Shown: positions 31,791 to 43,914, counted from the stretch's first letter. The stretch is 64,000 bases of DNA from Doryteuthis pealeii (GCA_023376005.1 CM042151.1:76524985-76588984); one strand, 5' to 3'. Numbers and translations are program-made. Notes: generated by a model from the sequence alone, not told the origin.

Positions 31791-31796
31791 TGGGTT

Positions 31797-32035
31797 AAGC
31801 CTTTGTTCAAGGCTCCAGCAACGAAAGGGATCGGACGCACAAAAGGTCGCTCTTACTAGAAGTGAAATATAAACAGAAGGCGTAGCAAGGGCTCCGCCCC
31901 TAATACAGTCTTTTATTCTTATCTTGTCGTTGTTTTACTTCTTTAACTCTTAACTCGTCTGCCACATTTGCGGTTAACTCCAGTCAAACCTAGGAGTACT
32001 GCCGCTGTGTTACTTTCTTTATAAACCCACAAAAT
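31797..32035. other. GC-richer insertion, possible LTR or SINE
   Basis: It differs in composition from both flanks and includes 'agggctccgcccctaat' and 'ctcgtctgccacatttgcgg'. There is no partner copy in this window, so the class cannot be assigned. Confidence 0.35.
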
Positions 32036-32079
32036 AGTGTTGTCCTAGGTATGAAACTAAATTGCATCTGATGATGCAT

Positions 32080-34950
32080 CATTATTACAAAGAAAAATTT
32101 CAATTTTCTCTTTTCATACGTCACCATTTCCTTAAATGTGATAAACCAAGCAGTCATACTATCAATAATTGTGGTTGGTTGAAAAGAATAATAAATTCGT
32201 CAGAGTGGAGGCATTTTTCTCGATTTGCATAGACGCTACGCTGTGACTTACCGACCCCCCCCCTTCACACACACTTTTTTCTGCTTTTGGAAGTAATGAA
32301 AATTATGAAAGAAACAATATTTACATTTTCGCACCATTAAATCAATTTAACGTCGCCAAAAATAAGTTATGACTAGAGGCTTTTTTTTTTTTTTCAAAAT
32401 TCTATGAAAAATCAATTAATGATCTGATTTTCACGAAATTTCCACAGTTACTTATCTTTTGATGAAAATATGTTTGAAATAGTTTTTTTTCTAAAGTATA
32501 TTGGGGGAAATATTTTTTTACAAGGTCTGCCCCAGACCCTATTTTATTTTATGAAATATTAAAAAATGAACTGACAAAATACAGTTTTTACTTTTTTTCT
32601 ACAAAGATAAGTCTGAATAATTATATCAAAAGATTTTATAAGTTTCAATACATGAGGGTTTTTTTTTTAGTAAAAGAACCATGAATACAGAATTCTGCCA
32701 AAAATATCAATAAAGAAACATACAGACCTTGTTGTAAAAAATGGACTGTTTTACTTATTTTTCAAGATAACGGTGAGTAATTTTTCCCCAATCGGATAAT
32801 TTGATCTTTGAATTAACTGTTTTTCTTTGTAATAACTCTATATGTTTGTCATTTTTTTGCGAGATTTTTAAAAAGTTCAAAAATATGTATGTTTCTTCCT
32901 TCAATATGGTCTAAGCTGATCATGTGACATATTTTGGTGGTACCTATAATATCTAATAGTAGTACTAGCTATATCCAATTCGTCGAAAAATCCGTTTTTT
33001 TTTCAATACAGTTTTGACCCCCTCCCAACGGTTGATTTAGGAATAAATGAATTGATTGAAGGCGTGAATAGAAGAAAAAAAAAATTTATAGAATCTGCTC
33101 AAGTAGTAAATAAGTACTGAAAATTGGAAAACAAAAGGAAAATAAAAACTAAAAAAAAATCATTTTCGGAGATTATTTTTTTTACTCATTTCGATAATTA
33201 TTTAATTGGCTCTTATTCTATAAAAGCAAAAAATATACATCAATATTTGTTCCATTTAAATGTGGGGGGTGGGCTAAATTTCTAACACAGTTTTCAACAA
33301 CAAAAAAAAAAGGCCGATTAATACTAAAGTAAAGTAAATATCAAATAATTTTTTTTTTTTAGAATCTAATAATGACATTTTAAACTTAAGATCATGCTGC
33401 TCATATTTTAAAGGAATTTTATATATTAATTTATTAGGGTGGCCCAAAATTAGCCGAAAATTTGCTTTTGACAAAATGAATTTAGCCCCCCCCCCGAAAA
33501 TAATTTACCAAAAATCAGGGAATTATCAGATTTTAATGAAATTTTCAGTGTTTATTTATCAATGAATGATCTTTATAATGCATTACTTATTTTATTTCAA
33601 AACTTACTCCTTTTTTTCAGGTCACTTAATTTTGACGCCCACCCCCATATTGGTGGCGTAATATTTTTACGAGTTGGTCATTTTCTGTACTAATTATAGT
33701 ATAAATAAACAGATAAAAGACCAAAGTTATAAATAGAAACAAACAAAAAAAATTTACGGTGGATTTTCTATGAGAAAATAAGTACCGAAAATCGAAAAAT
33801 AAAATGTAAAAATATAATAAATAATTAATTTTTTTGAGATTTCTTTTTACTCATTTCGATAATTATTTAATTGGCTATTATTTTATAAAAGAAAAAAATT
33901 ATACATCGATGTTATTTTGGTTAAAAAGGGGAGGGGGTACATTTTCAATAGAGTTTTTCTTCAAAACTTATTACTTTTTGCACCTAAAATAAGGTTTGCC
34001 TTAAATAGATATTTATTTCTAGAATCTAAAAATATAACATTTTAAAATTAACATCAGGCTTTTCATATTTTAAATGAATTTTATATATTAAGTTTTCATA
34101 GCAAAAATACTAAATTAAAGTTTTGAAATAAAATAATTGATGCATTATAAAATTCATTAATTGATAAATCAATACTGAAAATTTCATTAAAATTGGATGA
34201 TTACCTGAAATTTTGGTAATTTTTTTTTTGCAATCGCGAATGTTACATTAAAATTGTAAACAAGCACCTAAAACCATTAAAAATGAGACAGACTGGTGGA
34301 GTGCGTCGAAATTGACCAAAACAAATCGTTTTAAATGTATTAAAAATAAACTGCATGTGTAATGATATTTTTCTTTTTTCAATGATGGTCATTATGTTAC
34401 TACTTATCATTTTAGACAAAAGTTTGACCTTAAATAATAGATTTAATTAATTTTAATTCGTTTTTAAAAACGTAGCAAACGATTTTTTGGGCCACCCTAA
34501 TTCAATTTATCATAGCAGAAATACTTAAATAAAGTTTTGAAATAAAATAACTGATGCATTTTAAAATTCATTAATTGATCAATTAATACTGAAAATTTCA
34601 TTAAAATCAGATAATTTCCTGATTTTTGGTATTTTTTTTTTTTTTTTTTTGCAATCGCAAATATTACAATTTATTTTGTAAACAAACACGGAATTTAAGC
34701 AAAATAGGCGGCCATCTTAATCGAAATTGACCGAAAAAATTGTTTTAAATGTATTAAAAACAAATTACATGTGCAATATGTTTTTTTTTTTTTCTTTTAT
34801 TTACTGATGTTCATTATTTATCTGGTAATTTATGTACTTTGTAATTTACCCATTATCTTACTACTTTTTTACTTAAACAAAAATTTGACCTTAAATAATC
34901 AATTTAATTAATTTTAATTCGTTTTTAAAATTCGTAGCAGCCGATTTTTG
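32080..34950. repeat. Block of dispersed AT-rich repeat modules
   Basis: Several modules share 'ggaattatcagattttaatg', 'tgaaattttcagtg' and 'tttatttatcaatgaatga'-type words: near 33520, 34110-34220 and 34540-34640. The 33600 module also has ttttttcag then gtcacttaattttgac. The part at 32750-32950 matches 5150-5290 inverted. No coding sequence was found. Confidence 0.7.
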
Positions 34951-34959
34951 GATATAGCA

Positions 34960-36390
34960 CCATTCTTAGAACAGCCTTTCCATAACAGGTACTACCAACC
35001 CCGGAACCTTGTGGTTCCCAGGCGCATGTTCTATTTTTTAATGTAATATTCTATCAAGTACCAAATAGTTTTATTCTTTCTATCTTTTTTTAATCTTTTT
35101 TTTATCAAACTATAAACATTAAGATTTCTACGAGTTACATTCATACACCCACAAGGACCTTTTCTTTTTAATAAATCAAATCGGGTCACATTCCAGGGTG
35201 CCAACTCGCACACACGCACACACATTTGGTATTGATAAAAAAAACAACTTTATAGGCGTGGTCGTGCTTACATTCGAAAAGCAAACACAGTTTTCCGACG
35301 AACATAGAACTGAACGCATAGCGGTTTTGCTGTAAAGAAGATGGGGAAATTAAAACGATTAACTATTGAAGTTTTCGAAAATCCTTCACTAATATATTAC
35401 CCGGGCCAGTCTGTAATAGGCACGGTTACAGTTGAGCTGTCAGAAGCTAAAACATTTAGAGGTAAGTGTATATTTTTATACAATACGGAGTTGTAAACTC
35501 ATTACTGTAGTACTCGTGTTATGAACGACTATTTTTAAGACTTATGTTTCATCTAAAAATCAAGGGATCGTTCATTTGCACGAGATATATTTTTGCTATG
35601 TCAAAACTTTATTTTATTTCTAGGTCTGACCTTGCTGTAACTTCGGTCCAAATGTCCCCACGTATGACTAAAACTTTAAAACAAGGACGTCCCATCGTCC
35701 ATTTACAACTGAACAGCGAGTTCGATCTTCGCTGGATTCCCCATATTTGTGTCAAATCCTACAAGTGGTGATCGGTTTGGGTAAATAATTTTAATTCATT
35801 TTATCCTAGACCAAAACACAGGCTATTATTTCGTTATCTTTAAGAAAAACACTCCCGAATTTTTCTTCCCCCCCCCCTTTTCAAATTAACATGAGGTATC
35901 AGCGTCGTACGATTTTTAATCTATTTCGTTCGGTTAAATAAATTTGTTTTTCTTCTGAATGTTTAAATGATTCTTTTTTAATTTGTTTTTAATTTAAATT
36001 CATGGTTAAAAAGTTTTCATTTATTGTTTAAAAAGTTTTAGAATTTTATTATTGAAAAATCAAAAGTTAATTATTCATTGTTAAAGAATGTTCTGTTCAT
36101 TGAGATATATTATATCTCAATGAACATTCTTTGACAAAAGTGCCAAAAATAATCTCAGCATTAGAAATATTTATTGAAAAATGCCCCCCCCCCAACCCCA
36201 CAATTTTATTGTAGAACAAAATTATTTAAGAATTTAGATGAAAAAACAAGTTCATTTTCCACAAAAAAGTAATCAAAGCGAACGAGGCTGAATCCTGCTG
36301 CTAATTTGAACGGAACATTCCTAAAAAAAACTCTGAAAATCTCAGGAGTGCGTATCCTGAAGATAATACTATAATAAACAGTAAACAAAG
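34960..36390 (+). repeat. Segmental duplication, copy B (promoter and exon 1)
   Basis: It aligns with 3590-5100. It lacks the 12-bp-stem hairpin and the 'gatattatactgcatt' promoter stretch. At 36084-36140 there is an extra near-perfect palindrome ('gttcattgagatata' and complement). The gypsy element begins about 120 bases after the homology ends. Confidence 0.8.
35341..35461 (+). CDS. Duplicate ARRDC exon 1 (orphan or 5' part of a second gene)
   Basis: Same length, frame and gtaagt donor as exon 1 of the upstream gene. It reads MGKLKRLTIEVFENPSLIYY, YPGQSVIGTVTVELSEAKTF and RG. Seven of 40 residues differ (F7L, I11V, Q15P, T16S, A26I, K30T, T36A) against one clearly silent change. No stop is present. 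No counterpart of exons 2-6 was found between here and 64000. They may lie beyond the window, pushed out by the 20-kb retroelement nest, or never have been duplicated. Confidence 0.65.
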
Positions 36391-36506
36391 TTACGTAAAA
36401 ATGATTTTCTCAACTAAAATCATTTTTTAGGTATAAATTAGGTTATGTTGAAACACGTTGTTTTTGACAAATGGGTATGGCTGTTGAGTAAGTTTGTTTG
36501 ATATAC

Positions 36507-36713
36507 GTTGAGAGAAATGTTGTAACCTGATAAATAAAGGATTCATTTCCGGACATGTGCACTCATACATAGACTGACGGGCGCCAATCTTTGAAATAAA
36601 AATGCAGTTCTTATCCTGTTACCAGAGTGTGTTGACTTGTTTTTATTCTCGCTTAAAGAACTCACAGTTACCCTTTTTATAAACTGGGATATAAAAAAAG
36701 TCAAACTTTAATA
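36507..36713 (+). repeat. Gypsy 5' LTR
   Basis: It is about 96% identical by eye to 45455-45659 and also matches 53674-53876. A candidate primer-binding site, ttggcgacgagcg, follows directly at 36714. Confidence 0.8.
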
Positions 36714-37017
36714 TTGGCGACGAGCGACGAGGAGAAAACAATATAAAAAAATAAATAATAAAAAATAAAAATAAGAAAGATGAATACACAACGCGTGCAA
36801 GAAGAAAAGACACGACACGTGGAGAGAAAGAAAAAGTTTTAAAAAAAGACAGGAACGGAACCAAAAGATAAGTGATATTTTTTCCTTTTATGTGTATTAT
36901 TGCATTATTTCTGTAGTCACTATTGTCTATACTTACATATCTATCAGTGCTGTTAATAAATATTACTCTGTGTCAGTGAAAAGTCCCCGTATTTTGAACG
37001 AAAAAAAAAAATTTATC

Positions 37018-37353
37018 ATGGCTAACACAGGAATAAGCTTACGTCTCGAACCATTTAACACGGACTCAGACAGGACCAATTTAAGTGAAAAATGGAAATC
37101 CTGGCTTGAAGTATTTGAAGTCGAACTTTATTTGCAACGAGTCACAGACGATAATGATAAAATTATTTGCCTAAAAAGATACGCTGGAAAAGAAATAAAA
37201 CTAATAATGAAGTACTTGCCGAACACAGAGCAAAATGGAAAAGAATCTTACGAGGAGGTTAAAAAGAAATTAAACCACCATTTCACACCGAAACAAAATA
37301 AACAACACGCTAGGTTTTTATTCAATAGAATCAATTTCACAATACGACCTTAA
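37018..37353 (+). pseudogene. Gypsy gag N-terminal part
   Basis: ATG at 37018 opens MANTGISLRLEPFNTDSDRT, then a capsid-like region (WKSWLEVFEVELYLQRV, IICLKRYAGKEIKLIM). The frame ends at 37353. The continuing gag reading (ESISQYDLKREVKEITKTHL) is in the next frame, and the segment that should separate them looks shortened. It forms the virus-like particle shell in intact elements; here it is truncated. Confidence 0.75.
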
Positions 37354-37360
37354 GCGAGAA

Positions 37361-38662
37361 GTGAAAGAGATTACAAAAACTCATTTAAAAACTATAGACA
37401 ACGAGAACTGGACCGATAGAGTCAATGCTATAGGAAGAAAACGACCAACAGGGCGGACAGAGCTGAAAAAACAAATAAAATGCCGATACTGTGGGGGCCA
37501 ACACAGATTTGATAAAAGACAGAATTGTCCGGCATACGAACAAGTTTGTTACAACTGTGGCAAAATGAACCATTACGGCGGCTGCTGTACCCAACAACAG
37601 AATGCAGTGAACCAAAACGACAGACAACCCTACAGAAAACAAGATAATATTCCTAGAAATATACGGAGGGTTGAAAAGGAGGCAGATACAAGCTCTGAAG
37701 ATGAAGAATTCATTAGAAAAATTAAAATTAAAATTCATAAAATAAAAACCGTAAAACAAAAATATAATAACACAATAGAAATAAGAGTAGGAGAAGTGGA
37801 CACATACTGTGAGCCTGATAGTGGAGCATCCGCGAACATTATGGATGAATACCAATTTAAGGCACTAAAAAGAAGAACAAGCGTGGGTGAATTAAAACCC
37901 AACTATGACCGGGTAAAGACTATTCAGGGAGAATTATCAGTGAAAGGAGAATTCGAAACGATAATTCGTAATAAAAACAGAGGAACTAAGACGAAATTCA
38001 TCGTCATAAGAGGACACATAGATAACCTCCCCTTGATAGGCAGAGATACCCTAATAGAATTAGGTATGATGATACTGGAGCCGAATGGGAACCTAAAAGA
38101 AACCAATGAGCTTCGGATTAAACGTATAAATGGAACAAACGAACCAAAGCAATTAATTGAAGAATATAAAGATGTATTCCAAGGAATGGGAAATATTAAA
38201 GAACCTAAGACTGGAAAAGTAATCGAAGTAGGATTCGAAATGGAAGCTGGAATACAACCTATAGCCCCAAAACCCAGGCACGTACCATACCACTTAGAAA
38301 CCCCACTAAAAAAAGGGATTGAACAAGGAGAAGCGGATGGCATTTTTGAAAAAGTACCCAGAAACGAAGCTATCACGTGGTGTTCACCATTAGTTGTGCA
38401 ACCTAAACCGAGGTATGCGATGAGAGACCGCAACAAACTGGAACCGAACATGATACGAGCTAGCATAGACATGCGGATACCAAATAAATACATAAAAAGA
38501 AGTAGATATGTCCAAGCACCTATCATTGAAGACTTTACATATCACCTAAGGGGGTGCAAAATGTTCAGTAAAATGGACTTAAAAGCAGGGTACCACCAAC
38601 TCTCAATAAACGAGGAAACTCGAAAATTAGCTACATTCAGTACACCTTGGGGAAACTACTGA
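37361..38662 (+). pseudogene. Gypsy nucleocapsid, protease and N-terminal RT
   Basis: Zinc knuckles are CRYCGGQH and CYNCGKMNHYGGC. The retropepsin site is DSGASANI, with a later IGRDTLIELGM. The RT part has SIDMRIPNKYI and FSKMDLKAGYHQLSI. It stops at TGA 38660-38662 within the NY.PKRL.FG block, where CGA (Arg) is expected; a C-to-T change explains it. The rest of RT continues in the same frame downstream. Confidence 0.85.
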
Positions 38663-39364
38663 CCAAAACGGTTGATATTCGGGGCAAAATCATCACAAGA
38701 TGTATTTGACCAAGTAATGTTCCAAATATTTGGAGACATACCTCTAAGCATGAACCAAAGAGATGACATAATCCTCGGAGGAAAAGATAGAGAAGAACAC
38801 AACAAAACCCTAAGGAAAGTACTCCAAATGGCCAAGGACTACGGAATCAAATTCAGCCGAGAGAAGAGTGAATTTTGTAAAACACAAATCACGTTCTTCG
38901 GTCATTTATTTACACCAGAAGGGCTAAAACCAGACCCTAGGAAAATTGAAGCTGTACTAAACTGCAAGGAACCAAAATCCAAAGAAGAAGTTAGAAGCTT
39001 TCTGGGAATGACAGGCTACCTAGACAACTTTATAAGGAACTATGCAACACTTAGTGCACCACTGACGAACTTAACAAGGAATAAAACAAAATTCAAATGG
39101 AACAATGAAGAAAAGGAAGCATTTGAAAAACTGAAATCTGCAGTAACCAGCCCTGAAACAATAGCATATTTCGACCCAAACAAACAGACTACACTTAGAA
39201 CAGAAGCGAGCTTCCATGAAGGACTGAGTGCTGCGTTGTTCCAGAAAGGACCACTCGGACAGCAACCGATACACTTCATCAGCAGAAGACTATCGGACAC
39301 AGAAAAGAGATACAGCCAAACAGAAAAAGATGCACTAGCTGTAAAATGGGCAGAAATTATCTGA
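38663..39364 (+). pseudogene. Gypsy RT C-terminal part and RNase H start
   Basis: In frame with the preceding segment. The catalytic pair appears as NQRDDIILGG. It continues through FFGHLFTPEGLKPDPRKI and FLGMTGYLDNFIRNYATLSA to an RNase H beginning (LRTEASFHEGLSAALFQKG, with Glu where DAS is usual). The frame is lost after KWAEII at 39361. The RNase H Asp-to-Glu change and frameshift argue against activity. Confidence 0.8.
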
Positions 39365-39413
39365 TAGGAGCACCTAAATTCGTTATAATAACAGCCCACA
39401 ACCCCTAATCCCA

Positions 39414-40617
39414 ATGTTTAATAAAGCCCAACACAGACTCCCACCACGCATAGAAAAATGGATTATGGAAATAACGGACTTCGACTTTGAACTTAAGTAC
39501 GAACCAGGAAGAAATGAACTGGATCCATTAGACTATATATCAAGACACCCTATATCAGAAAACTGTGGAGACAACACGGAAAAAATAATAAACCACATTT
39601 TACACAAAGAAAATGCTGAAACTTTAGATAGAATAAGGACAGAGACAAAGAAAGATGATACACTAACAAGATTGACATCATACATTACCAACAACGACTG
39701 GATCAAAGCCGAAAAGGACCTAGAAATGTTACCATACAAACATATAAATGAAGAAATCAGCATAATAGAAGGAATAGTCTACAGGGGAGATAAAATAATT
39801 ATCCCAAAATCTCTTCAAAGAAAAATAGCAAAAATAGGACACTACTTAGGACACCTGGGAAGGACGAAAACCAAACAACCATTAAAAGGAAGATATTGGT
39901 TTCCTAAAATGAACAACATGATTGATAGAGTCATAGACCAATGCTATGAATGCTAAGTAGTAGCAAGTGATCCACGACCAGAACCAATAAAACCCACTAT
40001 CATACCCAAGAGAAGCTGGGAGGTAGTAAACCTAGATTTTGGAGGCCATACCCAGACGGGCATTACAACCTTGTTATGGTAGACCAGAGATCAAGATATC
40101 CAGTAGTGGAAGAGGTACAAAACACATCTTTCAAACAGACAAGAATCAAACTAAAAGAAATATTCGCAACCTACGGGACCCCTAGAAAAATATTAACGGA
40201 TAACGGACCACCTTTCCAATCAAAAGAATTCTCAGAATTCGCTGAAGAAGAAGGATTTTATCATCACAGGATAACCCCACTACATCCTCAAGCAAATGGC
40301 GTAGTAGAATCATTTATGAGAATGGTAAATAAAGCAGAACAAATCGCTAACCTACAAAACAAAGACAAGATAGAAAGAAGAATCAACATAATAGAAATGC
40401 TAACAGCATACAGAGCTACACCACACCCAGCAACAGGTATAGAACCTTATAAAGCTATGGAAGGTAGAGAAATTAGAATAAAGTTAGATTATAACAAACC
40501 TAACAAAATTGAAACAAAAAAGAAAGAGACAAACGAGATAATAGAACATAATGATGAAAAATACAAAAATAAATTCAATGCAAACAGAAGGACTAAAGAA
40601 AGAAAATTCATACCTGG
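39414..40617 (+). pseudogene. Gypsy RNase H end and integrase
   Basis: It includes ELKYEPGRNELDPLDYISRH, then an integrase zinc-binding HHCC module (HYLGHLGRTK ... CYEC). TAA at 39954 replaces a likely CAA. Another frameshift near 40050 falls inside the first Asp block (LDFGG). The catalytic core continues with ILTDNGPPFQSKEF and ANGVVESFMR, giving D, D and E. The frame runs into NRRTKERKFIPG, where the nested element begins. The remaining tail resumes at 44947. Confidence 0.82.
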
Positions 40618-41727
40618 TGTTGTATATGCAAAAGTCGAAATCTCCCGATTCACTAATACAAACTACATACACTCATTAACGGGACGGATAAAGTCGGAAG
40701 TGCCCTCGGTCGTTACCTAAAACGGAATGACCATTTTAACATATATCTGCGCATGGGCTCCAAATCAGAGTTCCGGCTTGATAGTCAATTCCCAAAATTA
40801 AATAAAAATAAAAAATTGGTAAATAAAATTCGAATATCATCCAATGAAAGCGATTCCCGGGTAAAGTGAAAACAACTCCAAGTGATCCAACTTGGGACCG
40901 CCGATCTCTATAAAACGAACAGCTTTGAAGGGCACCGACAGTCAGAGCTGAAGGCACCATCACGAACGCAGGCACGACGAGCGCTACCTCACAGAAGGAC
41001 ACATCAAAGAGCGGCGGGTCACACCCCCAACTCACCCAACCTGACCTCACCAGGCAGTCAAATCAACAAGTCAACTACATCATTCGTTGATACAAAAAGC
41101 GCTACTACCAGTACACAATATTCTGCCTAGAACAAGACTTCAAAATAACCGAAACTACAAGATTCTGTCTACAACAGCTAACGACTCTAAAATACAAGAC
41201 TCGACTCACCTACCAACACCCATCACTACTCACTGACTTTTATTCAAGACACAGTGCCTACCACTACACACACAATATTCTGCCTACGACAACAACAACA
41301 ACAACAGACATACCGACTGATACAAACCCCATTCGTGCTACCACAAGTGAGTAAACTTATCTACCTCCCAACCCCCAATTCTCTACGATCATCAACTTAA
41401 GGGCGAACTTCAGTCCGCGCCTACCTCCACATACACAATACCATCTGCCTACATCACCACACCAATACCACAATCAAGCTGGACATTTTACGAACTTAAT
41501 ATTCAACAGAAATATCACAAAAATTGTGCGATACCCATCCTGAAATTTACGGACTTGCTATTCACCTATAAACATTCATCAATTTTCAAACCTGTTGCTC
41601 TCTTGAATTTATTTCAACTTTTCGTTGTTTTTTTTTTCATATTACTTTTCAATACAATTTTGAAATTTATATCTGTGTTTGTTTTTTCCTTGCCACCATA
41701 CGCTTGCTACTAATCCTGTTTACAACA
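40618..41727 (+). repeat. 5' LTR of the nested element
   Basis: It begins tgttgtatatgc. A TATA box (tataaaa) is at 40909-40915. The first ~700 bases are almost identical to the 3' LTR, but the last ~400 are clearly diverged and longer. It ends ...tttacaaca, two bases before the primer-binding site. Confidence 0.82.
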
Positions 41728-41756
41728 TCTGGTGTCAGAAGCGTACGGCAGGGGAA

Positions 41757-43193
41757 ATGGATTACTCAAGTTACACACGTGCCGCATTATTCGAACTCAT
41801 AGGAAAGCATAAAATAGCTCTACTACAGTTAAAGTGCAACCCGGTACGCCCCGACGAGGCGACGATTGCTGAGACGCAAATGGAGATCGATGATATGGTA
41901 GCTGCTCTTAGCATGGCCCCCACAACAACACCAAATCCGACACATACCAATAACATCTGGTGTCAGAAGCGTGCGATCGAGGAAATGGATTATACAGATC
42001 TTCCCCGAAAGGAATTATTCGATTTTTTTGCAGAACGAAAAGTAGAACTATTTGTCCTAAAATATAGTCCAAATCCGCCTGACCAGGCGACAATTACCAA
42101 ATTGCAAGATGATTTAAATATCATGGCAACCGCACTTGGATTTGTAAAACCTGACGGCCCAACCGTGCACAACATTGCACATAGCACAGCGAGGCCAGCA
42201 GACGAGTCATCAACAACCAGCGCAGAGGCCACAACACAGTATACAAGTCTCCCACGAAAGAAACTATTCGATCTCTTCGAGAAACGGAAAAAAGAGTTTC
42301 TGCGTCTAAAATATAGCCCAAACCGACCTGACAAGGCAACAATAACCAAACTACAAGAGGATTTAAACAACATGTTAGCCGCCATGAAAGTTGTAAAACC
42401 TACCGAACCAACCCTGTACGAGATTGCGCACAACACAGTGCCGACAACAAAGGGTGCAACTTCAACCAGTTCAGCGAGCAAAACAGCCGACTCTGAGGAT
42501 ATCAAACCTAGAAACACAATTGCACACAACACTGCAGAGGATTTAAACAACGTGTCAGCCGCCCTTAAAGTTGTAAAACCTATCGAACCAACTCTGTACG
42601 AGATTGCGCACAACAAAGCGCCAACAATAAACGATGCAACCACAAGCACAGTGATCAAAACAGCCACCTTGAATGATGTAAAACTTCACAAAACAACTTC
42701 AAGTGACTCGACCATGACCACCACCCGGGTAAAAACAACATCATCCACACCTCAGCTCCCACTAGTTCACGACAACAACAAAAGTAAAACCACGACCCCT
42801 ACTAATAGTCACAACAATAACAATGCACATAACACAACAATGGTATCAACCACAAGCACGGTGATCAAAACAGCCGACCCGGAGGAGGTAAAACCACACA
42901 AAACAGCTTCAAGTGATTCAGCTATAACCAATACCCTGGTAGAAACATCGTCCACATCTCACCTCCCACTAGTCGACGACAGCACTACAACTAAAGTAAT
43001 GACTCCTACTACTACTGGCAACAGTACCAGAGCAGTATCCCCCGTACTAAAAACTGCCACAAGTAACACCACAGACTCCACGACCAGCACAGTGATTGAA
43101 ACTGCCGTGAAACCTCACAAAACAGTTCCAAATGAATCGACCTCCACCAAACCTTGGTGGAAACATCATCTTCAACACCTCACCCCCCACTAG
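41757..43193 (+). CDS. Unknown modular protein of the nested LTR element
   Basis: The first ATG gives 478 residues; no family was recognised. Three related N-terminal modules start at about residues 1 (MDYSSYTRAALFELIGKHK), 77 (MDYTDLPRKELFDFFAERK) and 161 (QYTSLPRKKLFDLFEKRKK). Each continues with LKYSPNxPDxATITKLQxDL, followed by VKPxxPTxxEIAHNT. A fourth half-module follows near residue 262. The rest is Thr/Ser-rich with repeats of the type STVIKTA..., VKPHKTASSDS and LPLVDDSTTTKVMTPT. A one-base shift near 43155 moves the reading to the frame ending at 43621, which adds more of the same repeats, CSHGRNCPC and a conserved tail. The place after the primer site suggests a gag-like role, but there is no zinc knuckle or capsid signature. 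Upstream start codons are excluded because they would lie in the LTR. Confidence 0.6.
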   Translation: MDYSSYTRAALFELIGKHKIALLQLKCNPVRPDEATIAETQMEIDDMVAALSMAPTTTPNPTHTNNIWCQKRAIEEMDYTDLPRKELFDFFAERKVELFVLKYSPNPPDQATITKLQDDLNIMATALGFVKPDGPTVHNIAHSTARPADESSTTSAEATTQYTSLPRKKLFDLFEKRKKEFLRLKYSPNRPDKATITKLQEDLNNMLAAMKVVKPTEPTLYEIAHNTVPTTKGATSTSSASKTADSEDIKPRNTIAHNTAEDLNNVSAALKVVKPIEPTLYEIAHNKAPTINDATTSTVIKTATLNDVKLHKTTSSDSTMTTTRVKTTSSTPQLPLVHDNNKSKTTTPTNSHNNNNAHNTTMVSTTSTVIKTADPEEVKPHKTASSDSAITNTLVETSSTSHLPLVDDSTTTKVMTPTTTGNSTRAVSPVLKTATSNTTDSTTSTVIETAVKPHKTVPNESTSTKPWWKHHLQHLTPH

Positions 43194-43621
43194 TCGATGA
43201 CGGCACTACAACTAAAGTAATGACCCCTACTAGTACTACTACCGACGACAATATGAGAACGGTATATCCCGTACTAACGATTGCCACAATCAGCACCACC
43301 ACATCACACGAACATAAGCACGTTAAAGAACCCGCTAAAAGAAAAAATTACAACTTGGATCCCACTTGCTCGCACGGACGCAACTGTCCCTGTCGTCAAC
43401 CACTACTCACTCGGACACACATCACAGCAGCGGATGATAACAAACCATCCATAAGCATCAGGGCCGCTCTCCCCATAAATACCATCCTAATCAGCTTCAA
43501 ACGACATTTTTCTGCCATACCAGCGAAAGGGACCACACAATCAAAGCTATCGGTGGACCAAGCCAAATTTCTCTCCACCACAGAGAAATACATAAATTAT
43601 CCTCACAATTACAACATCTAA
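43154..43621 (+). CDS. C-terminal continuation of the unknown modular ORF
   Basis: In the -1 frame relative to the preceding ORF. It opens with VETSSSTPHPPLVDDGTTTK, which repeats the LPLVDDSTTTK unit of the first frame, so it was once continuous with it. Then come a Cys-rich CSHGRNCPCRQP and a less repetitive tail (SFKRHFSAIPAKG, DQAKFLSTTEKYINY). Whether the shift is programmed, mutational or a base error cannot be told. The same tail is recognisable in the copies at 47540-47760 and 51610-51860. Confidence 0.5.
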   Translation: MVETSSSTPHPPLVDDGTTTKVMTPTSTTTDDNMRTVYPVLTIATISTTTSHEHKHVKEPAKRKNYNLDPTCSHGRNCPCRQPLLTRTHITAADDNKPSISIRAALPINTILISFKRHFSAIPAKGTTQSKLSVDQAKFLSTTEKYINYPHNYNI

Positions 43622-43914
43622 AACTAACCCAAAATATTTTACCCTACAAACAACATCCACATCGTTCCTATCACGTGACACTCACAGCAACAAACAACTT
43701 ATATCACCCCCACCTGTCTATGGGGAAAACAGATCAACAAATAACAACACATACCAACAGCCTGAAAACAGAAAGCCTGTGACTATAGAATTAAAGATAA
43801 GACAACATTTCCACACACGCTTGAAATAACTTTATTTTCACATGATTCCTCAAAACACACTTACACATACATACCCAAACCCATTGTGAATCGTATCAAT
43901 TTCTGAGGGAGCTC
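43622..43914 (+). other. Internal 3' non-coding part of the nested element
   Basis: Non-coding DNA between the ORF tail and the 3' LTR. It ends 'tttctgagggagctc', a short purine-rich stretch that could be the polypurine tract. Confidence 0.55.

Noticed and set aside
36892..37017. Gag start upstream of 37018
   Set aside because: No ATG in good context; the residues before MANTG are untranslated leader, and the capsid-like homology begins at 37018.
41990..42667. 225-codon minus-strand hydrophobic frame opposite the modular ORF
   Set aside because: A shadow of the Thr/Lys-rich plus-strand codons; it is not kept in the second copy.
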